DNA of 64,000 nt from Vitis vinifera (taxonomy: Eukaryota > Streptophyta > Magnoliopsida > Vitales > Vitaceae): the NCBI RefSeq assembly GCF_030704535.1, contig NC_081811.1, forward strand, positions 3,922,501-3,986,500, given 5' to 3'. The notes beneath the pieces are model-generated. The model searched no databases. It was not told the DNA's origin and saw only the letters and a program-made list of their open reading frames with translations. How positions within the stretch are numbered: position 1 is the first letter of the stretch; each line of letters begins with the position of its first letter. The position numbers were made by a program, and so were the translations under genes. Of this stretch, positions 50,405 to 62,720 are shown one piece after another.

Positions 50405-50580
50405 CAACGGTCCATTGCGTTTGGATTATTCGACCGTTGAATCCCAACCTTTTTTCATTTGACTTTTCTACTCAATCTGGGACCACGTCCAATTAAATCT
50501 CTCTGTCCCAAAGCGACCGTTCAGGTAGATATCTAACCGTCCGATCTATTCTTGTCTACGGCCAAGATTAGTCGACCGTT
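50405..50580 (+). promoter_or_regulatory. Cluster of four MSA-like (AACGGT) motifs upstream of CSLD5
   Basis: The hexamer AACGGT or its complement ACCGTT occurs at 50406-50411, 50433-50438, 50516-50521 and 50575-50580, about 250-420 bp before the start codon. Three of them share the longer word AACGGTCG on the minus strand. MSA elements with an AACGG core are bound by three-repeat MYB (MYB3R) proteins and drive G2/M expression. CSLD5 in Arabidopsis is known to act in cell-plate formation, so the fit is plausible. Confidence 0.65.
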
Positions 50581-50826
50581 AAAAATTTCCCAACCCTTTT
50601 CACTCAAATTTCAAATTTCCGAACGTTGTCCAGAAAGAGGCTTATTCATCTACTTCTCTCTCACTTTGATCTGCTTATTCCATTTCCATTTCATTCATAA
50701 ACCCTCTCAGGTTTCTTTTGTTTTCTGAAAATTTCCTCCTTCTGGGTTCTCTCTTGCTGGGTTCGACTCAGTTTCTTGAGAAAAATCTGTCATTTTCTCT
50801 TCCTTTCTCGGGAAATTTGAGAAGAA

Positions 50827-53800
50827 ATGGTTAAAAAGGCTTCTTCACCGTCCTCCTCTCCGGTGACCATCACGGTCTCTTCAGGAGGCAAAGGAGGAGC
50901 GATCAGAAGTATGGGATTGACGAGTCCGGTACCGCGCTCTTCGGTGTTGAACAACCCAAATTCTCCTCTCAGTGGCAGAGGGAATCGGGGTTCGAGTGGT
51001 GGAAGGCGGACATCGACCGGTGGGAGATATGATGAAGAGGTGGTGAATTCGGAGTATGTCACTTACACTGTTCATATGCCTCCAACTCCTGATCACAATC
51101 CCATATCCGCCTCACAGACAAGTCTCAATGAAGATGACAAAAATTTGGGGAAACCAGAGAGGAGTTTCATTTCTGGGACTATTTTCACAGGAGGATTCAA
51201 TTCGGTGACTCGTGGGCATGTGTTGGAGTGCTCGATGGAACGAAAAGAGACGATGAAATCGGGAATTTTGTGTGGGATGAAGGGTTGTGATGAGAAGGCG
51301 ATGCAAGGCAAGGTGTTGAGGGGGGGTCCATGTGAGTGTGGATTCAAGATTTGCAGAGAGTGTTACTTGGATTGTGTTGGAAGTGGAGGTGGTCATTGTC
51401 CTGGTTGCAAGGAACCGTACAAGGATGTGAATGATGATGATGGGAGTTCTTATGATGATGATGAACCCAGGTCTGAAGCAGAGGATCAGGCACTTCCATT
51501 GCCTTCTATGGCAGATTTCAAGCCAGACAAGAGGCTTTCTCTTGTGAAATCTTTCAAAGCTCCGAACCATGATTTTGATCACACGCGTTGGCTCTATGAA
51601 ACGAAGGGAACGTATGGGTATGGAAATGCAGTGTGGCCCAAAGATGGCTATGGCTTTGGGTCTGGAGTAAACGGTTTTGAGCACCCTCCTGACTTTGGGG
51701 AGAAAACCAGGAGGCCTTTAACCAGGAAGGTTAATGTTTCTGCTGCAATAATTAGTCCATACAGGTAAACTCAAAAGGCCCTCTCTATTGCAATTCAATT
51801 ATTATCAGTGGAAGAACAATTTTGTTTGAATGACCATAAATTTTGAGGTATAGGAGATGAATGAGCACTTGCTTCTGGGTAGCTTTTTGAAATTGGTACT
51901 TGTTGCTATGCAGATTGCTTGTACTACTTCGTCTTGTTGCTCTTGGATTCTTCCTTACATGGAGGATAAGGCATCCTAATCGTGATGCAATGTGGCTATG
52001 GGGAATGTCCATAACTTGTGAACTTTGGTTCGCTCTCTCATGGATACTAGACCAGCTCCCAAAGCTCTGTCCTATTAACAGAGTTACTGACCTCTCTGTT
52101 CTGAAAGACCGATTTGAATCCCCCAACCTTAGGAATCCGAAAGGAAGATCAGATCTTCCCGGGATTGATGTGTTTGTTTCCACAGCAGACCCCGAAAAAG
52201 AACCCCCTCTTGTCACAGCAAATACCATACTATCAATCCTCGCTGTTGATTATCCAGTGGAAAAGCTGGCGTGTTATCTTTCTGATGACGGTGGATCTCT
52301 TCTCACGTTTGAAGCTCTTGCCGAGACTGCAAGCTTCGCGAGAACTTGGGTTCCTTTCTGCAGGAAACATGGGATAGAGCCGAGAAATCCTGAGGCATAT
52401 TTTGGGCAGAAACGCGACTTCCTTAAAAACAAAGTAAGGCTTGATTTTGTGAGGGAGAGGAGGAGAGTAAAGAGGGAATATGATGAATTCAAGGTGAGAA
52501 TCAACTCCTTACCAGAATCTATAAGGCGACGATCAGATGCATATAATGCCCATGAAGAGCTTCGGGCAAAGAAGAAACAAATGGAGATGGGGGGCAATCT
52601 TTCGGAACCCATTAAAGTTCCAAAGGCTACTTGGATGGCTGATGGTTCGCATTGGCCTGGAACATGGTCATCAGCAGAGACAGACCACTCAAGAGGAGAT
52701 CATGCTGGTATAATTCAGGTAATTTTCATCTCATTTAATTTTGAATTGACAAAAAAAATACATATTCTGAATTGGGTGGGAATTTGAAAACTGAAATTCC
52801 TACTTTGATTTGCAGGCAATGCTAGCACCCCCAAATGCAGAACCAGTCTTTGGCGCAGAAGCAGATGGGGAGAACTTGATTGATACAACAGAAGTTGATA
52901 TAAGGTTGCCAATGTTGGTATACGTATCTCGTGAGAAGAGGCCAGGTTATGATCACAACAAGAAAGCTGGAGCCATGAATGCTCTGGTCCGAACCAGCGC
53001 AATTATGTCGAATGGCCCATTTATTCTTAATCTTGACTGTGATCACTACATCTACAATTCACTGGCTCTAAGGGAAGGAATGTGCTTTATGCTGGACAGA
53101 GGTGGTGACAGGATCTGTTACGTTCAATTCCCCCAGAGGTTCGAGGGGATTGATCCAAATGATAGGTATGCAAACCACAACACAGTGTTTTTTGATGTGA
53201 GCATGAGGGCTCTTGATGGCTTGCAGGGCCCAATGTATGTAGGGACAGGCTGCGTTTTCCGGAGAATTGCTCTTTATGGGTTCAGTCCTCCAAGAGCCAC
53301 AGAACACCATGGGTGGTTTGGTAGAAGGAAAATCAAGTTGTTCCTGAGAAAACCCAAGGTGACTAAGAAGGAAGAGGAGGAAATGGTTTTGCCAATTATT
53401 GGGGATCACAATGATGACGATGCAGACATTGAGTCCTTGCTTCTTCCCAAAAGGTTTGGGAACTCTAATTCTCTAGCTGCATCCATCCCAGTTGCGGAAT
53501 TCCAAGGAAGGCCGCTTCAAGACTTGCAGGGAAAGGGTAGCCATGGCAGGCCAGCTGGTTCTCTGGCTGTGCCTCGTGAGCCTTTAGACGCTGCAACAGT
53601 TGCAGAGGCAATTAGTGTTATCTCTTGCTTCTATGAGGATAAAACTGAGTGGGGAAAAAGAGTGGGTTGGATATATGGATCTGTAACAGAAGATGTTGTG
53701 ACTGGTTATCGTATGCACAATAGGGGTTGGAGATCAGTCTACTGTGTCACCAAGCGAGATGCCTTCCGAGGAACAGCTCCAATCAATCTGACTGATAGGC

Positions 53801-54588
53801 TTCACCAAGTCCTTCGATGGGCAACTGGGTCTGTGGAGATCTTCTTCTCTCGGAACAACGCTCTCTTTGCAAGCCGAAGGATGAAATTCTTGCAGAGAGT
53901 GGCATATTTCAATGTGGGAATGTACCCGTTCACCTCCTTGTTTCTCATAGTCTATTGCTTTCTGCCTGCAGTTTCTCTGTTCACAGGGCAGTTCATAGTC
54001 CAGACCCTGAGCGTGACCTTTTTAGTGTTCTTGCTGATGATCACGCTCACTCTCTGCTTTCTGGCAATCCTGGAGATCAAATGGTCAGGAATCACTCTCC
54101 ATGACTGGTGGAGGAACGAGCAATTCTGGTTGATAGGTGGAACAAGCGCCCACCCTGCTGCTGTGATGCAGGGGCTATTGAAGGTGATTGCAGGGGTAGA
54201 CATCTCATTCACATTGACATCCAAATCAGCTACACCTGAGGATGGGGATGATGAGTTTGCAGAGCTATACGTGGTGAAATGGAGCTTTCTAATGGTTCCC
54301 CCCATAACCATCATGATGATAAACATGATTGCAATTGCAGTGGGAGTAGCGAGGACATTGTACAGCACATTCCCGCAGTGGAGCAAGCTGGTTGGAGGAG
54401 TGTTCTTCAGCTTCTGGGTGTTGTGCCACCTCTATCCATTTGCAAAGGGGTTGATGGGAAGGAGACGGAGAGTTCCAACCATCGTCTTTGTATGGTCTGG
54501 ATTGCTCTCCATCATTATTTCTCTGCTTTGGGTGTACATCAGCCCCCCTTCTGGGAGGCAGGATTACATGAAGTTCCAGTTCCCTTGA
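50827..54588 (+). CDS. CSLD5: Cellulose synthase-like D, CSLD5 type, 3 exons
   Basis: A Golgi / cell-plate membrane glycosyltransferase (GT2) that makes a beta-1,4-glucan in dividing or tip-growing cells. Exons 50827-51764, 51914-52718, 52816-54588 give 3516 nt, 1171 residues; the family is about 1180. A RING-like zinc-binding region lies at about 150-200 ([34 protein letters not shown]). Two N-terminal membrane helices start at about 314 ([16 protein letters not shown]). Catalytic residues: D437/D438 (SDDGG), D655 and D657 (DCDH), D874 (TED) and QVLRW at 912-916. About six C-terminal helices follow, ending in QDYMKFQFP. The N-terminus [19 protein letters not shown] matches CSLD5 rather than CSLD1-4. 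The first ATG after a CT-rich leader is the start. MSA-like motifs upstream suggest cell-cycle control. Confidence 0.96.
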
Positions 54589-55919
54589 GAGGAGGAGGAG
54601 GGGGGTGGAGCCACGACAAACTTGAAGTTTCTCAACTTCACTTTCTAGTTTGTAGTTTATATTTTCCATTAATTTGCTCCATTTCATTTTCAATGTAATC
54701 GGCTTGGTTTGTTTTGAACTCTTTGTTGGTTGGAGAATGTAATATTCTACAGTCTACTACTTAAAATTCAACCAGTGCCACTTTCTGCTATGTTTAAAAT
54801 ATAGTAATTAAATCTACTAGATAGATGGCCAGCCGCTGTTCTTTTCGGATCCATGTGGCTGTGAGCCGTAACTGGATTTGCAGGAAATATGAAGCAGTTT
54901 TCCAAAACAGATGGAAAAAAAACAAGTGTTACTTGCTGCTATATCTGTCGGCTACCGTTTGATTGTGATTAGATTAAGCAGTATGTTTTGATTGATTAAA
55001 AGGTGGAATTACTGTATCACACTAGCCTTCCATATTTTCAATCAAAATGGGGTTAAGTTGATCAATCATGGTTGCATCAATGGAGGTGTAACCCAATATT
55101 AGGCAGGAAGTAGAACCCAAAGCTTGAGCCTATATTAGGCAAAGGGATCTAATCAATATCTCCACTATCAATTTAGCATCATTGCTCAAGGAATTGCGCA
55201 AGGAGAGTTCCTCCTCTAGTATATGTCATGCCACATTATTCCAATAAACCATAACTATTACATCAATGAAGAGTAACCATTGAACCAGCCTCACACGTTA
55301 AATACTCTTTAGCCATCGGGTATGGACTAATCAATGCTAAGAAGATTGACTACAAAGATTGCTGCAAAGTTGTATAGTTTGGAGACTACAATCAAAATTG
55401 TATAAGTAGTATCTAGTATATTGTCAATGGGGGAGTGTCCTTCTTGGTAAGTTGTCGATGATCAAAATATTATTTCTAAAATATAATACTTTTCAAAATA
55501 AATAGGTCTAAAAATTTTGTCCACATTGGACACTTCCATGGACAAAAATCTATCTCCAACTTCAAACACCCCATAACACAACATCATCTAACTATCTCCT
55601 GGTATGATGGCCACAGCGGTATCATCCTCTACTTCTTTATATTTTATATCACCATTTTCTACCACTTCCCTCCATAAAACTTATTCGAGTTTTGCCACAG
55701 TTCTCCAGAATTTTGCCTATAATACTGGTTAAAATTTCCACTTTATCTAACTATGTTGTGTTGATATTCATTTACAATGTTTTCCTTGTATAACTCATTC
55801 TGATTTTGCTACAAGTCTTCGTGACCTGGCCTATAACACCTACTTAAATTTTCATTCTGGCTAATTGGTTCTGCATAAACTAGTTTCTAGCATATTTCTT
55901 GCATCATTATGAATTCATA

Positions 55920-56340
55920 TTTTCAAAACTCGGGTTTTTGAAGTCTTCAAGAAAACATGATTTAGTATATCATTTTGAAGTTGTCTTAAAACACGATTTT
56001 AATGTATTATCATGAAATTGTGGGTTCAAGATACAACTTTTTTTTATTGATTTTTTCATATTTTTCTATTTTTATTGTTTTTTCTATCTTTTATTGATCT
56101 TATCTATTATTATTATTATTATTATTATTATTTTCAATTTTAATAAATCCTTCATCATTTTATATTAAATTTGTGTCTTGAGAACATAATGTTAGCAAAA
56201 TACACTAAAACCATGCCTTCACGTCACTACTTCAGCCAAATACATTAAAATCGTGTTTTCAAGTCATGATTTCAATAAAATGCATTAATATTATGTCTTC
56301 ATGTCATGACTTTAATAAAATGCAGTAAAAATCTATATAA
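55920..56340. repeat. Short imperfect repeat array with a 21-bp perfect inverted pair
   Basis: Units of about 45-50 bp built on 'aaatacattaaaatcgtg...tcatgatttca' occur about three times at 56195-56330. One or two copies in the opposite orientation occur at 55925-56030. The 21-bp words at 55988-56008 and 56239-56259 are exact reverse complements. Confidence 0.7.
56102..56132. repeat. ATT microsatellite
   Basis: About ten consecutive att units form a simple sequence repeat. Confidence 0.95.
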
Positions 56341-56629
56341 CGTCTTCCCGACACAAAGTGTCGTAGGTCTGGAAATATTTTTGAAGATGTCTTATTTTGA
56401 AAATATTTTTAAAAATTATGTTTTAAAATAAAAAAAATAAAAAAAAACCCTCTATTTCTAGTGTAATTCCCCTCAATTAATTCAATGAAGACCTTTTTGT
56501 CCACTCATTTATCTTTGAAATTCCAATATTGAAGTACACCAGACCTCGGAGAAATCCACAAGAAACTGATCTACTCTCGTAGGCAGTCATGTTTCTTCCT
56601 AATAACAATCTTTGTGTTGTTATTTTTTT

Positions 56630-56960
56630 AGGACAGAACTAGAGATCGATCTCAATGGCAAATGTGTCTAGGCTGAGGCAAAGGTAAGGAGAGGAGTTGG
56701 CTAGACAGTTTATAACCCGGTTCAAGAAAATGAGGCATAGATGCTGGGTGAATTTTCTAGACGGAGAATTTGTGAAAATAGCCCAGAATGGGCTAGATAT
56801 TAAACGAGAGAAAAAAATTCAAAGAGATGGAGTTCTATGACTTATTTGAGCTTGATGCAAGGGTAGCCCAGTATGAGGCTATATACTCCAGGAAGAAATC
56901 TAAAAGAAAAGTTCATGTACAGATATACTGATCTCGAGATTTATGTAGTAGAGGAAGATT
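56630..56960 (+). mobile_element. Gypsy-like gag fragment (fossil)
   Basis: Translated pieces such as FKKMRHRCWVNF, IAQNGLDI and KEMEFYDLFELDARVAQYEA resemble a conserved block of plant Ty3/Gypsy gag proteins. Only this small part is present, with no LTRs, protease or pol recognised. It is broken and old. The assignment rests on pattern memory. Confidence 0.45.
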
Positions 56961-57237
56961 AAGGGGAAAGAAACTAAGCTGAAGGCACATGCACAATAAC
57001 CCCAAGAGGTGAGATATGGGAGCATTCTCTTAAGCACATCTCTTCTATGGTGACTAGTACCTCTAATAGATTTAAGAGTTTATTGTATGGGTGATCAGAA
57101 AATGAATCTGCTTTATTTGTTTAACACACAGCTACATATTGAGATTTGGGTGACCAGAAAGCAGTAAATACCTCCCATTTGATTTCATATTAGACAGTCA
57201 AGCTTGAATTATAGCATTCCAGGCATATACAGCACAT

Positions 57238-58230
57238 TACGGTGGTGGGTCATAGAGAGGGAATATGTAACCGGTTGGGTGGAGCTTTTCAGTGGTCCAG
57301 CTTGCAGTGATTATGACTGTGATTGTGGTGTATGTGGTGAAGTATCCCTGTGGGGGTGTTATTGGCTTCTAGTGGTTCTGCAAAGGGGCTGGTGAAACCA
57401 GTCTAGATATATGTTCATGACTGCTTTCTCCTTTCCCCCTATGAGCACGAACTCTGTCAGAACTCATTACTTTTGACTGATGTCGGCATATGAGCCTTGG
57501 CCTGGACTCGGAGACCATCTTGGATCATCTGGTTCAGATCTCTTGCTGGGACCCTGCAAAGATTTATTCATGTCCAGCCCTTGCCTGCAAATCTCCAGTG
57601 AAATGCGCGCACCAACCAGAAGAGGTTAAAAAGTTTTCAGGCTCTAACGTGATGAGTCTGGTTGGGAAATGATCAGAGATATTCAAAGACCAACCCCAAG
57701 CTCCAAACCTTCAGAATTGCTACTCATAGACTAATGACTCATCTCCATTGTAAATAGTCGATCCCATTGTTAAAAGTTGCATAAATCAAAGCAAGCAACA
57801 TAACAATCTTCCTTTAAAAACTAGGGTTGCAGGAATTACTGGGAACATCTCCCACCCTGAAGAAAGGGCCCTGCTGGTACCAATTTTGAACCCACCACCT
57901 GTTAAATATTTTACATTGCCATGACATTTTGAGACCGCTGCATTGATTCCATCCTGCCACAAGCCATAAGTTATGAATCTGACACGTGATCGTTAGGTTC
58001 TTTCGTGTGTGTTCCACCTGAAAAGAGCAGCCAACTTCCCCATAATTCAAGGTTGGGCAAACAAGCTCTTTTTGTAGCCCTCCCAAGGATTCATACATAC
58101 AAATACACATGTATTTGGGAAACAAAAGATCAATTCTGGTGGTGGGTCATGGAGAGTGAATGGTCCCTTCAACAACATACGTATATATGGTCAAGTTGAG
58201 CTATCCAATGGTCCATCTTGTCTTGATCAT
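57238..58230 (+). repeat. Diverged direct duplication, units near 57238 and 58134
   Basis: Both units begin ggtggtgggtcat-gagag and share a later 'agct....ca-tggtcca-cttg' word at similar spacing (57238-57330, 58134-58230). The DNA between them is GC-richer than the rest of the spacer. No protein was recognised. It could be part of an unrecognised transcript or an old element. Confidence 0.45.
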
Positions 58231-61021
58231 GATGGTGAAGCCTCACAATTTGCAGGCCTGTTTGCGACCCGAAAATATGAAAAATCCTTAAGCCAGTTTT
58301 GAATCTGCAGAACCCAACCTAAAATCAAAAGGCAACAACATAATCAGCTTCCAATCAAACAAGGAGGAAACTCCAGATTCAGGCACGTTTAAAATCACCA
58401 ATTATTCAATTCCCATAAAGGTCAATTCTGAGCTTCAAATAAGTTCATTGAAAAGTTTGGATGTTTCATCACATTCTTTATCTTGCAGCCGCAAAAGTGA
58501 CAATGGTCATCACATTTTTCTTTTGGGTTCTCCCAGATTGCAGCAGAAAGATCCACAATGAGCATGATTGATAACTGCTACTATTATTTAGATTAGGGCT
58601 ACTGCCTCTTAGAGTTTAGCCTTTCCACATTGGCTGTGGGGAGGAGAGGCCCCTCTTTGTATTTATTGACCTACTACTGCCACTAGCCCACCTTCATTGC
58701 TGACCATAGTCCTTATCATAAACTATCCCGCCAAGAAATAGACCTTTAAATTCGGAATATTCTAGTATCAAGGCACATACTCCATAGTAAGTTTTAATTT
58801 GGTCCTTCAAATGAGTACAAGCCATAATTCTCTCTTAAGCATTCAAAAAATTCACACCCCATGTGATCATCCCTACTAAATTAGGTTCACTCAAAATATC
58901 TATCCCTTTTTCTTGTAATTAATTCAAAGGTGGGTTCATGCACATGTGACATTATACAAATTATATTCATGAACATTTCTTGCTGCCTCATTTACACAAT
59001 TTCCGATGCATTTCAGTAGGATTCAAAGGTTTGCTTTAGAGACAAGTCCGTGGTTCACCCTTCTCATTCACTAAAAAAATTCCACCATCCTCTCTATGAC
59101 TTCAAGCCTCATTAATGAGGGAGTGCCCTACATGCCTCTTGGATATCCGTGTATTTTTAAGATACCTGTCCCACTAAATAGAGGCAATTAGGTGCCCTGT
59201 GTGATTCGAGGTTAGGGAACCAAGTTTGTGAATGTAATACGTATCATGGTATGTACGATACATATTACGGTTCAAGAGGCAAGAACAAAGTGTTTTGTGG
59301 GCCATAAGCAAAATAATGTAATGGTCCCTTTGGATCTACACCATGGTTGTTTCTAGCTGTAAAGGTTCCGTAGGTCTGAGCCTCTTTTTTGAGGTCATTG
59401 TGGAAATGAACCTTTTCTCTGTGAGATAATCAGAGACGACTTTATTTTGGAAACACTGCAAATAACTAAAAATAAAATACTCTAATTGAAGCAAGCTCAT
59501 GTCTCTAAGCCATTAATGAAAACAGGGTTTGCCAAAACCTAGAACACAGAAGAGGAAACTACTGGCCTGGCCTCTGCTAAAGGATGGGTTTGTCCATGAG
59601 TCTTGATAAGGCAACCAAGAGAGTGGCATCCTAGAAAGATAAAAGGCCACTTGACTGTGATGGGTTATGGGCTTGCCGCTTGTGGGTTATCAGTCTCCCT
59701 TGTTCCTTTCCTTTTTAATTATAGGCCTTCAGAGAGATAGTTTATCCAATCCAATTGTTAAATATGATTCATATACATTTTATAACGTGTAGAAACCAAA
59801 TTGGGTGACATGGCTCGTTAAACAATTACATAATAGAATGATTGTGACAGCTTTGCTGTCCAAGTCAAATTGATCTTTTTTGTGTTCTGGGTAGGGCTTC
59901 AATTATATGTTACAAAGTCTTAATCATTTATGAATAAACAAAGCAGCTAATCACTCAAGCAGCCAGCAATGCCTTCCAACCACTTAAATGATAAATCCCA
60001 CATTTCAGTTACAACATATTAATCTCTTAATTTCATATAATTAATAATAAATAAATAAATCCAATGATAATTTTTGAGTGTTGAGTCAGCAGAGGCTAAC
60101 TGGCCACGTGTGCTGCTAGGGGGGAGGAATCGGTCCCCATTGTCAGCTTTGGACACTTCCTACGCAACAATGACAACTGGGTCCCTACCCTTGATGCCAC
60201 CATTTAATTTTCATTCAGATTTTTATAACATTCAATGAATTAAAAAACAAAAAACTGGAAAAAGAAAAGCGGGTATTTGCCACCTAAGGGCCGCAAAAAA
60301 ACACAAAGGTGAGGTAGTTCACAAGTCCCCCGCCGCTGACACCAACGCAAATACCCACTTAGCTAGCCCACCTGCACAAGCCATACACATCCTTCCAGAT
60401 TCTTCCCCACCTCCCACCTCAACTCCTCTGAGCCGGCACCGCTTTGCTTCTTTGTAGATAAATCCCTTCCACTTCCTTTTTTTTTTTTTTTTTTATTCTA
60501 AATTTCTAATACAAACAAAACATAAATAAGCAGTTACGCACGGGCAAAACTATGTGCTCTCTGATTCTACCCGTAAAGTGTGCCACATAACACATTCCCA
60601 ATTAAACATACAATTTTATTATTTAAAAAAATCACCGACCACGCCCTTTTCCACTATCTGAGTAAAGGGCTATAAAGGAAAATTGAGTCAGTACAGTTGG
60701 ACCGACACCCGGCAGAGAGCCATAATAGGCTATGTTGCCCAGTAATCAATAGAATAAATAAATTATACAATATGTGCAGTAATAAATTGAATTTATTTTT
60801 TCAGATTTTTTATTTTTGAATGGTGGAATAATAGGGTAGAATAAAATACAATCGTTCTGAGTTAAAGTGAAAGAGTTAAAAAAATATTAAAATAAAATAA
60901 AATGGAGAAAAATGAGTAGGTAGCAAAACTAAAATACAGGTGCAAAATGAGGAGAAATGGAACAAGGGAAGGGACAAAAGAGTCATCATGTACGAATTTA
61001 CCGGCGGCGGGTATCCTCCGA

Positions 61022-62125
61022 TCACCGTAAGGGTCGGTACAAGTCGTACGGCGACCATACGGCGTCGATCGGACAGGGGGCCTTCATGTCAAGCCTCGCC
61101 CAGGGCTTGCCACTGCCGCTCCAATGCAAGAGACTGACGGGACCTGGATGGAGCTCGCGACAGCTGCCTTTGACATTATCTCCGCCTAAGCCGTGCTGGT
61201 TCCATCGGTGCTCGATGGGCGCCACGTGCCCCGCAAAAACCAATAGGTACGGCGGCAATGAGCCCAACTCGTAGATCCGGTTGTTCTTCTGGACCTCCAT
61301 CCACCGTTCGATCCGCTTTGTGAACCCGAAGCGCCTCCATTTGGCCAGATCTATCACAATAACGCCGGTGTTGAAGTAGCACGGTTTCCGCCCGTCAAAG
61401 GTGCCGTAGTAGCGCTTTTCCGACCAGAATTTGTCGGTGAAGTACCTAGTGAAGTTTGCGTGACAGTACTCCGGAGCTCCGATCGTTCTAGTCCCCAAAC
61501 TTGTGCTCCACAGCTTATATATATCGTCGACGACGATTAGATCGGAATCGAGGTATATTACCCTGCGAACACACGGCTCTAGAAGATCAGCCAAGTAATT
61601 TCTAGCGTAATTGAGCGGATGCTCGAGCGCTTCTCTCACAGAGGTCGAAATTAGGTTCCGCACAATCTCTGGATTGAAGTAATAGACCTTAAACTTCAAC
61701 TGAGGGAAAGTCGATCGAACTAGAATTTCAAGATGCGTTTCGGAGACGAGAAAATGGAAGAAAATGTCCTCCGGACACTGAGAATGCTGCAGAATGGAAT
61801 GAACAGCAGCCATTGAGCCTCGAAGGTAGTGAACATCGAGAGTAATCGCAACGTGAACAAGAAATGGATCGCAAACACTCGATTTCCCCGAAAAATTTCG
61901 GTCTCTGAAACCGCATTCTTCAGCATTGTTAAATGCCGAAGCTTTCCTAAATGAAAACAACCTGGAAGAATCACCCGCCGGAATCAAAATCGGGACACGG
62001 AGATTACCGTCATGGTGCGATGATCGAATAGCTTCGGCTGGAGGAAAAGATTGAAAATGCGGCGAGAAGAGAATCATCACCATTATCGCGAACAACAACC
62101 CGGAGAATCTCATGAACCACATCAT
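61022..62125 (-). CDS. GATL-type glycosyltransferase (GT8), single exon
   Basis: A Golgi/ER glycosyltransferase of the galacturonosyltransferase-like group, involved in pectin and/or xylan synthesis; the exact substrate is unproven for most members. From the chosen ATG at 62125 the protein has 367 residues, close to the GATL norm. [20 protein letters not shown] (residues 1-20) looks like a signal anchor. [16 protein letters not shown] begins the GT8 domain near residue 90. The metal-binding DxD is D193-S-D195 ([12 protein letters not shown]). [12 protein letters not shown] follows, then [12 protein letters not shown] and [15 protein letters not shown] at about 334-345. The frame is intronless, as is usual for GATLs. 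It runs open upstream to an ATG at 62392, which would add 89 residues. That extension is not typical of the family and is taken as leader. It is convergent with CSLD5. Confidence 0.9.
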   Translation of the reverse strand: MMWFMRFSGLLFAIMVMILFSPHFQSFPPAEAIRSSHHDGNLRVPILIPAGDSSRLFSFRKASAFNNAEECGFRDRNFSGKSSVCDPFLVHVAITLDVHYLRGSMAAVHSILQHSQCPEDIFFHFLVSETHLEILVRSTFPQLKFKVYYFNPEIVRNLISTSVREALEHPLNYARNYLADLLEPCVRRVIYLDSDLIVVDDIYKLWSTSLGTRTIGAPEYCHANFTRYFTDKFWSEKRYYGTFDGRKPCYFNTGVIVIDLAKWRRFGFTKRIERWMEVQKNNRIYELGSLPPYLLVFAGHVAPIEHRWNQHGLGGDNVKGSCRELHPGPVSLLHWSGSGKPWARLDMKAPCPIDAVWSPYDLYRPLR

Positions 62126-62720
62126 CTTCAAAGGGTAAACCTCCGCCCTGAGCACCTTCTTCTCCGATTTAAACTCAAACAATGGGTTCGTAACCAAAGA
62201 AGCCAAAGAAGAGAAAAGAAATCCTAGGGTGCCTCTGCGGTCGACTAGGGTCTTTAGGGAAAGAAAATGAAAAATCGATCGAATCAAGCGTCCCTTTTCT
62301 CTGTATCTAAGGCCAGATGCCGTGGGAACGAAGCTACCTTTGAGGAAAGAGGAAGCAGAGAGAGAAGAATCCATGTAAGGAAAACCCTCCAAAACGACGC
62401 CGCGGCCGTCGTGGGGGGTCGACGAGCGCTAATCTGCACCGACGGTGCAGTGTAGTCCTCTCTCTTTCCCCTGTCTTTCTATTTCTATCACTTTCTAGGA
62501 GAAGGTGAAGCAGCAGAGAGGCACAAGTAGAGAGAGGGGCTTTCCTTTCCAGCTTTGCATTTTCCACCATAGAAATCCACGGCCAAACATCATCATCATA
62601 ATAATAAAAATAAATAAATAAATAAATGATGATGAGTAATAATAGAAATAATAGTAATTTCCATTTAAGAATATGGATATTTTTGGGAATACGAATTTTT
62701 TATAAGGCCAGAGCATTGTA
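62126..62720 (-). promoter_or_regulatory. Leader and promoter region of the GATL gene
   Basis: A GC-rich block at 62380-62450 (gccgcggccgtcg) and a CT/GA-rich stretch at 62450-62550 lie just upstream. A simple AAT/AAAT/GAT repeat follows at 62590-62640. No clear TATA box is placed. Confidence 0.4.

Larger units (their letters stand above)
54589..61021. other. Long spacer without a supported gene
   Basis: The CSLD5 3' untranslated region probably covers about 54589-54780. The spacer then holds a foldback/array at 55920-56340, an ATT microsatellite at 56102-56132, and a Gypsy-like gag scrap near 56630-56960. It also has a GC-richer stretch with a diverged duplication (57238 and 58134) and further unassigned DNA. 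A G-box (cacgtg) lies at about 60105. The open frame at 57814-58125 (minus) matched nothing I know. A non-coding RNA gene cannot be ruled out. Confidence 0.5.

Noticed and set aside
51093-54693. Minus-strand and other-frame open frames up to 190 codons across CSLD5
   Set aside because: All overlap the strongly supported CSLD5 exons and are by-products of its codon use.
57814-58125. 103-codon minus-strand frame in the spacer
   Set aside because: No family motif, signal or splice structure was recognised; kept only as part of the duplicated GC-richer stretch.
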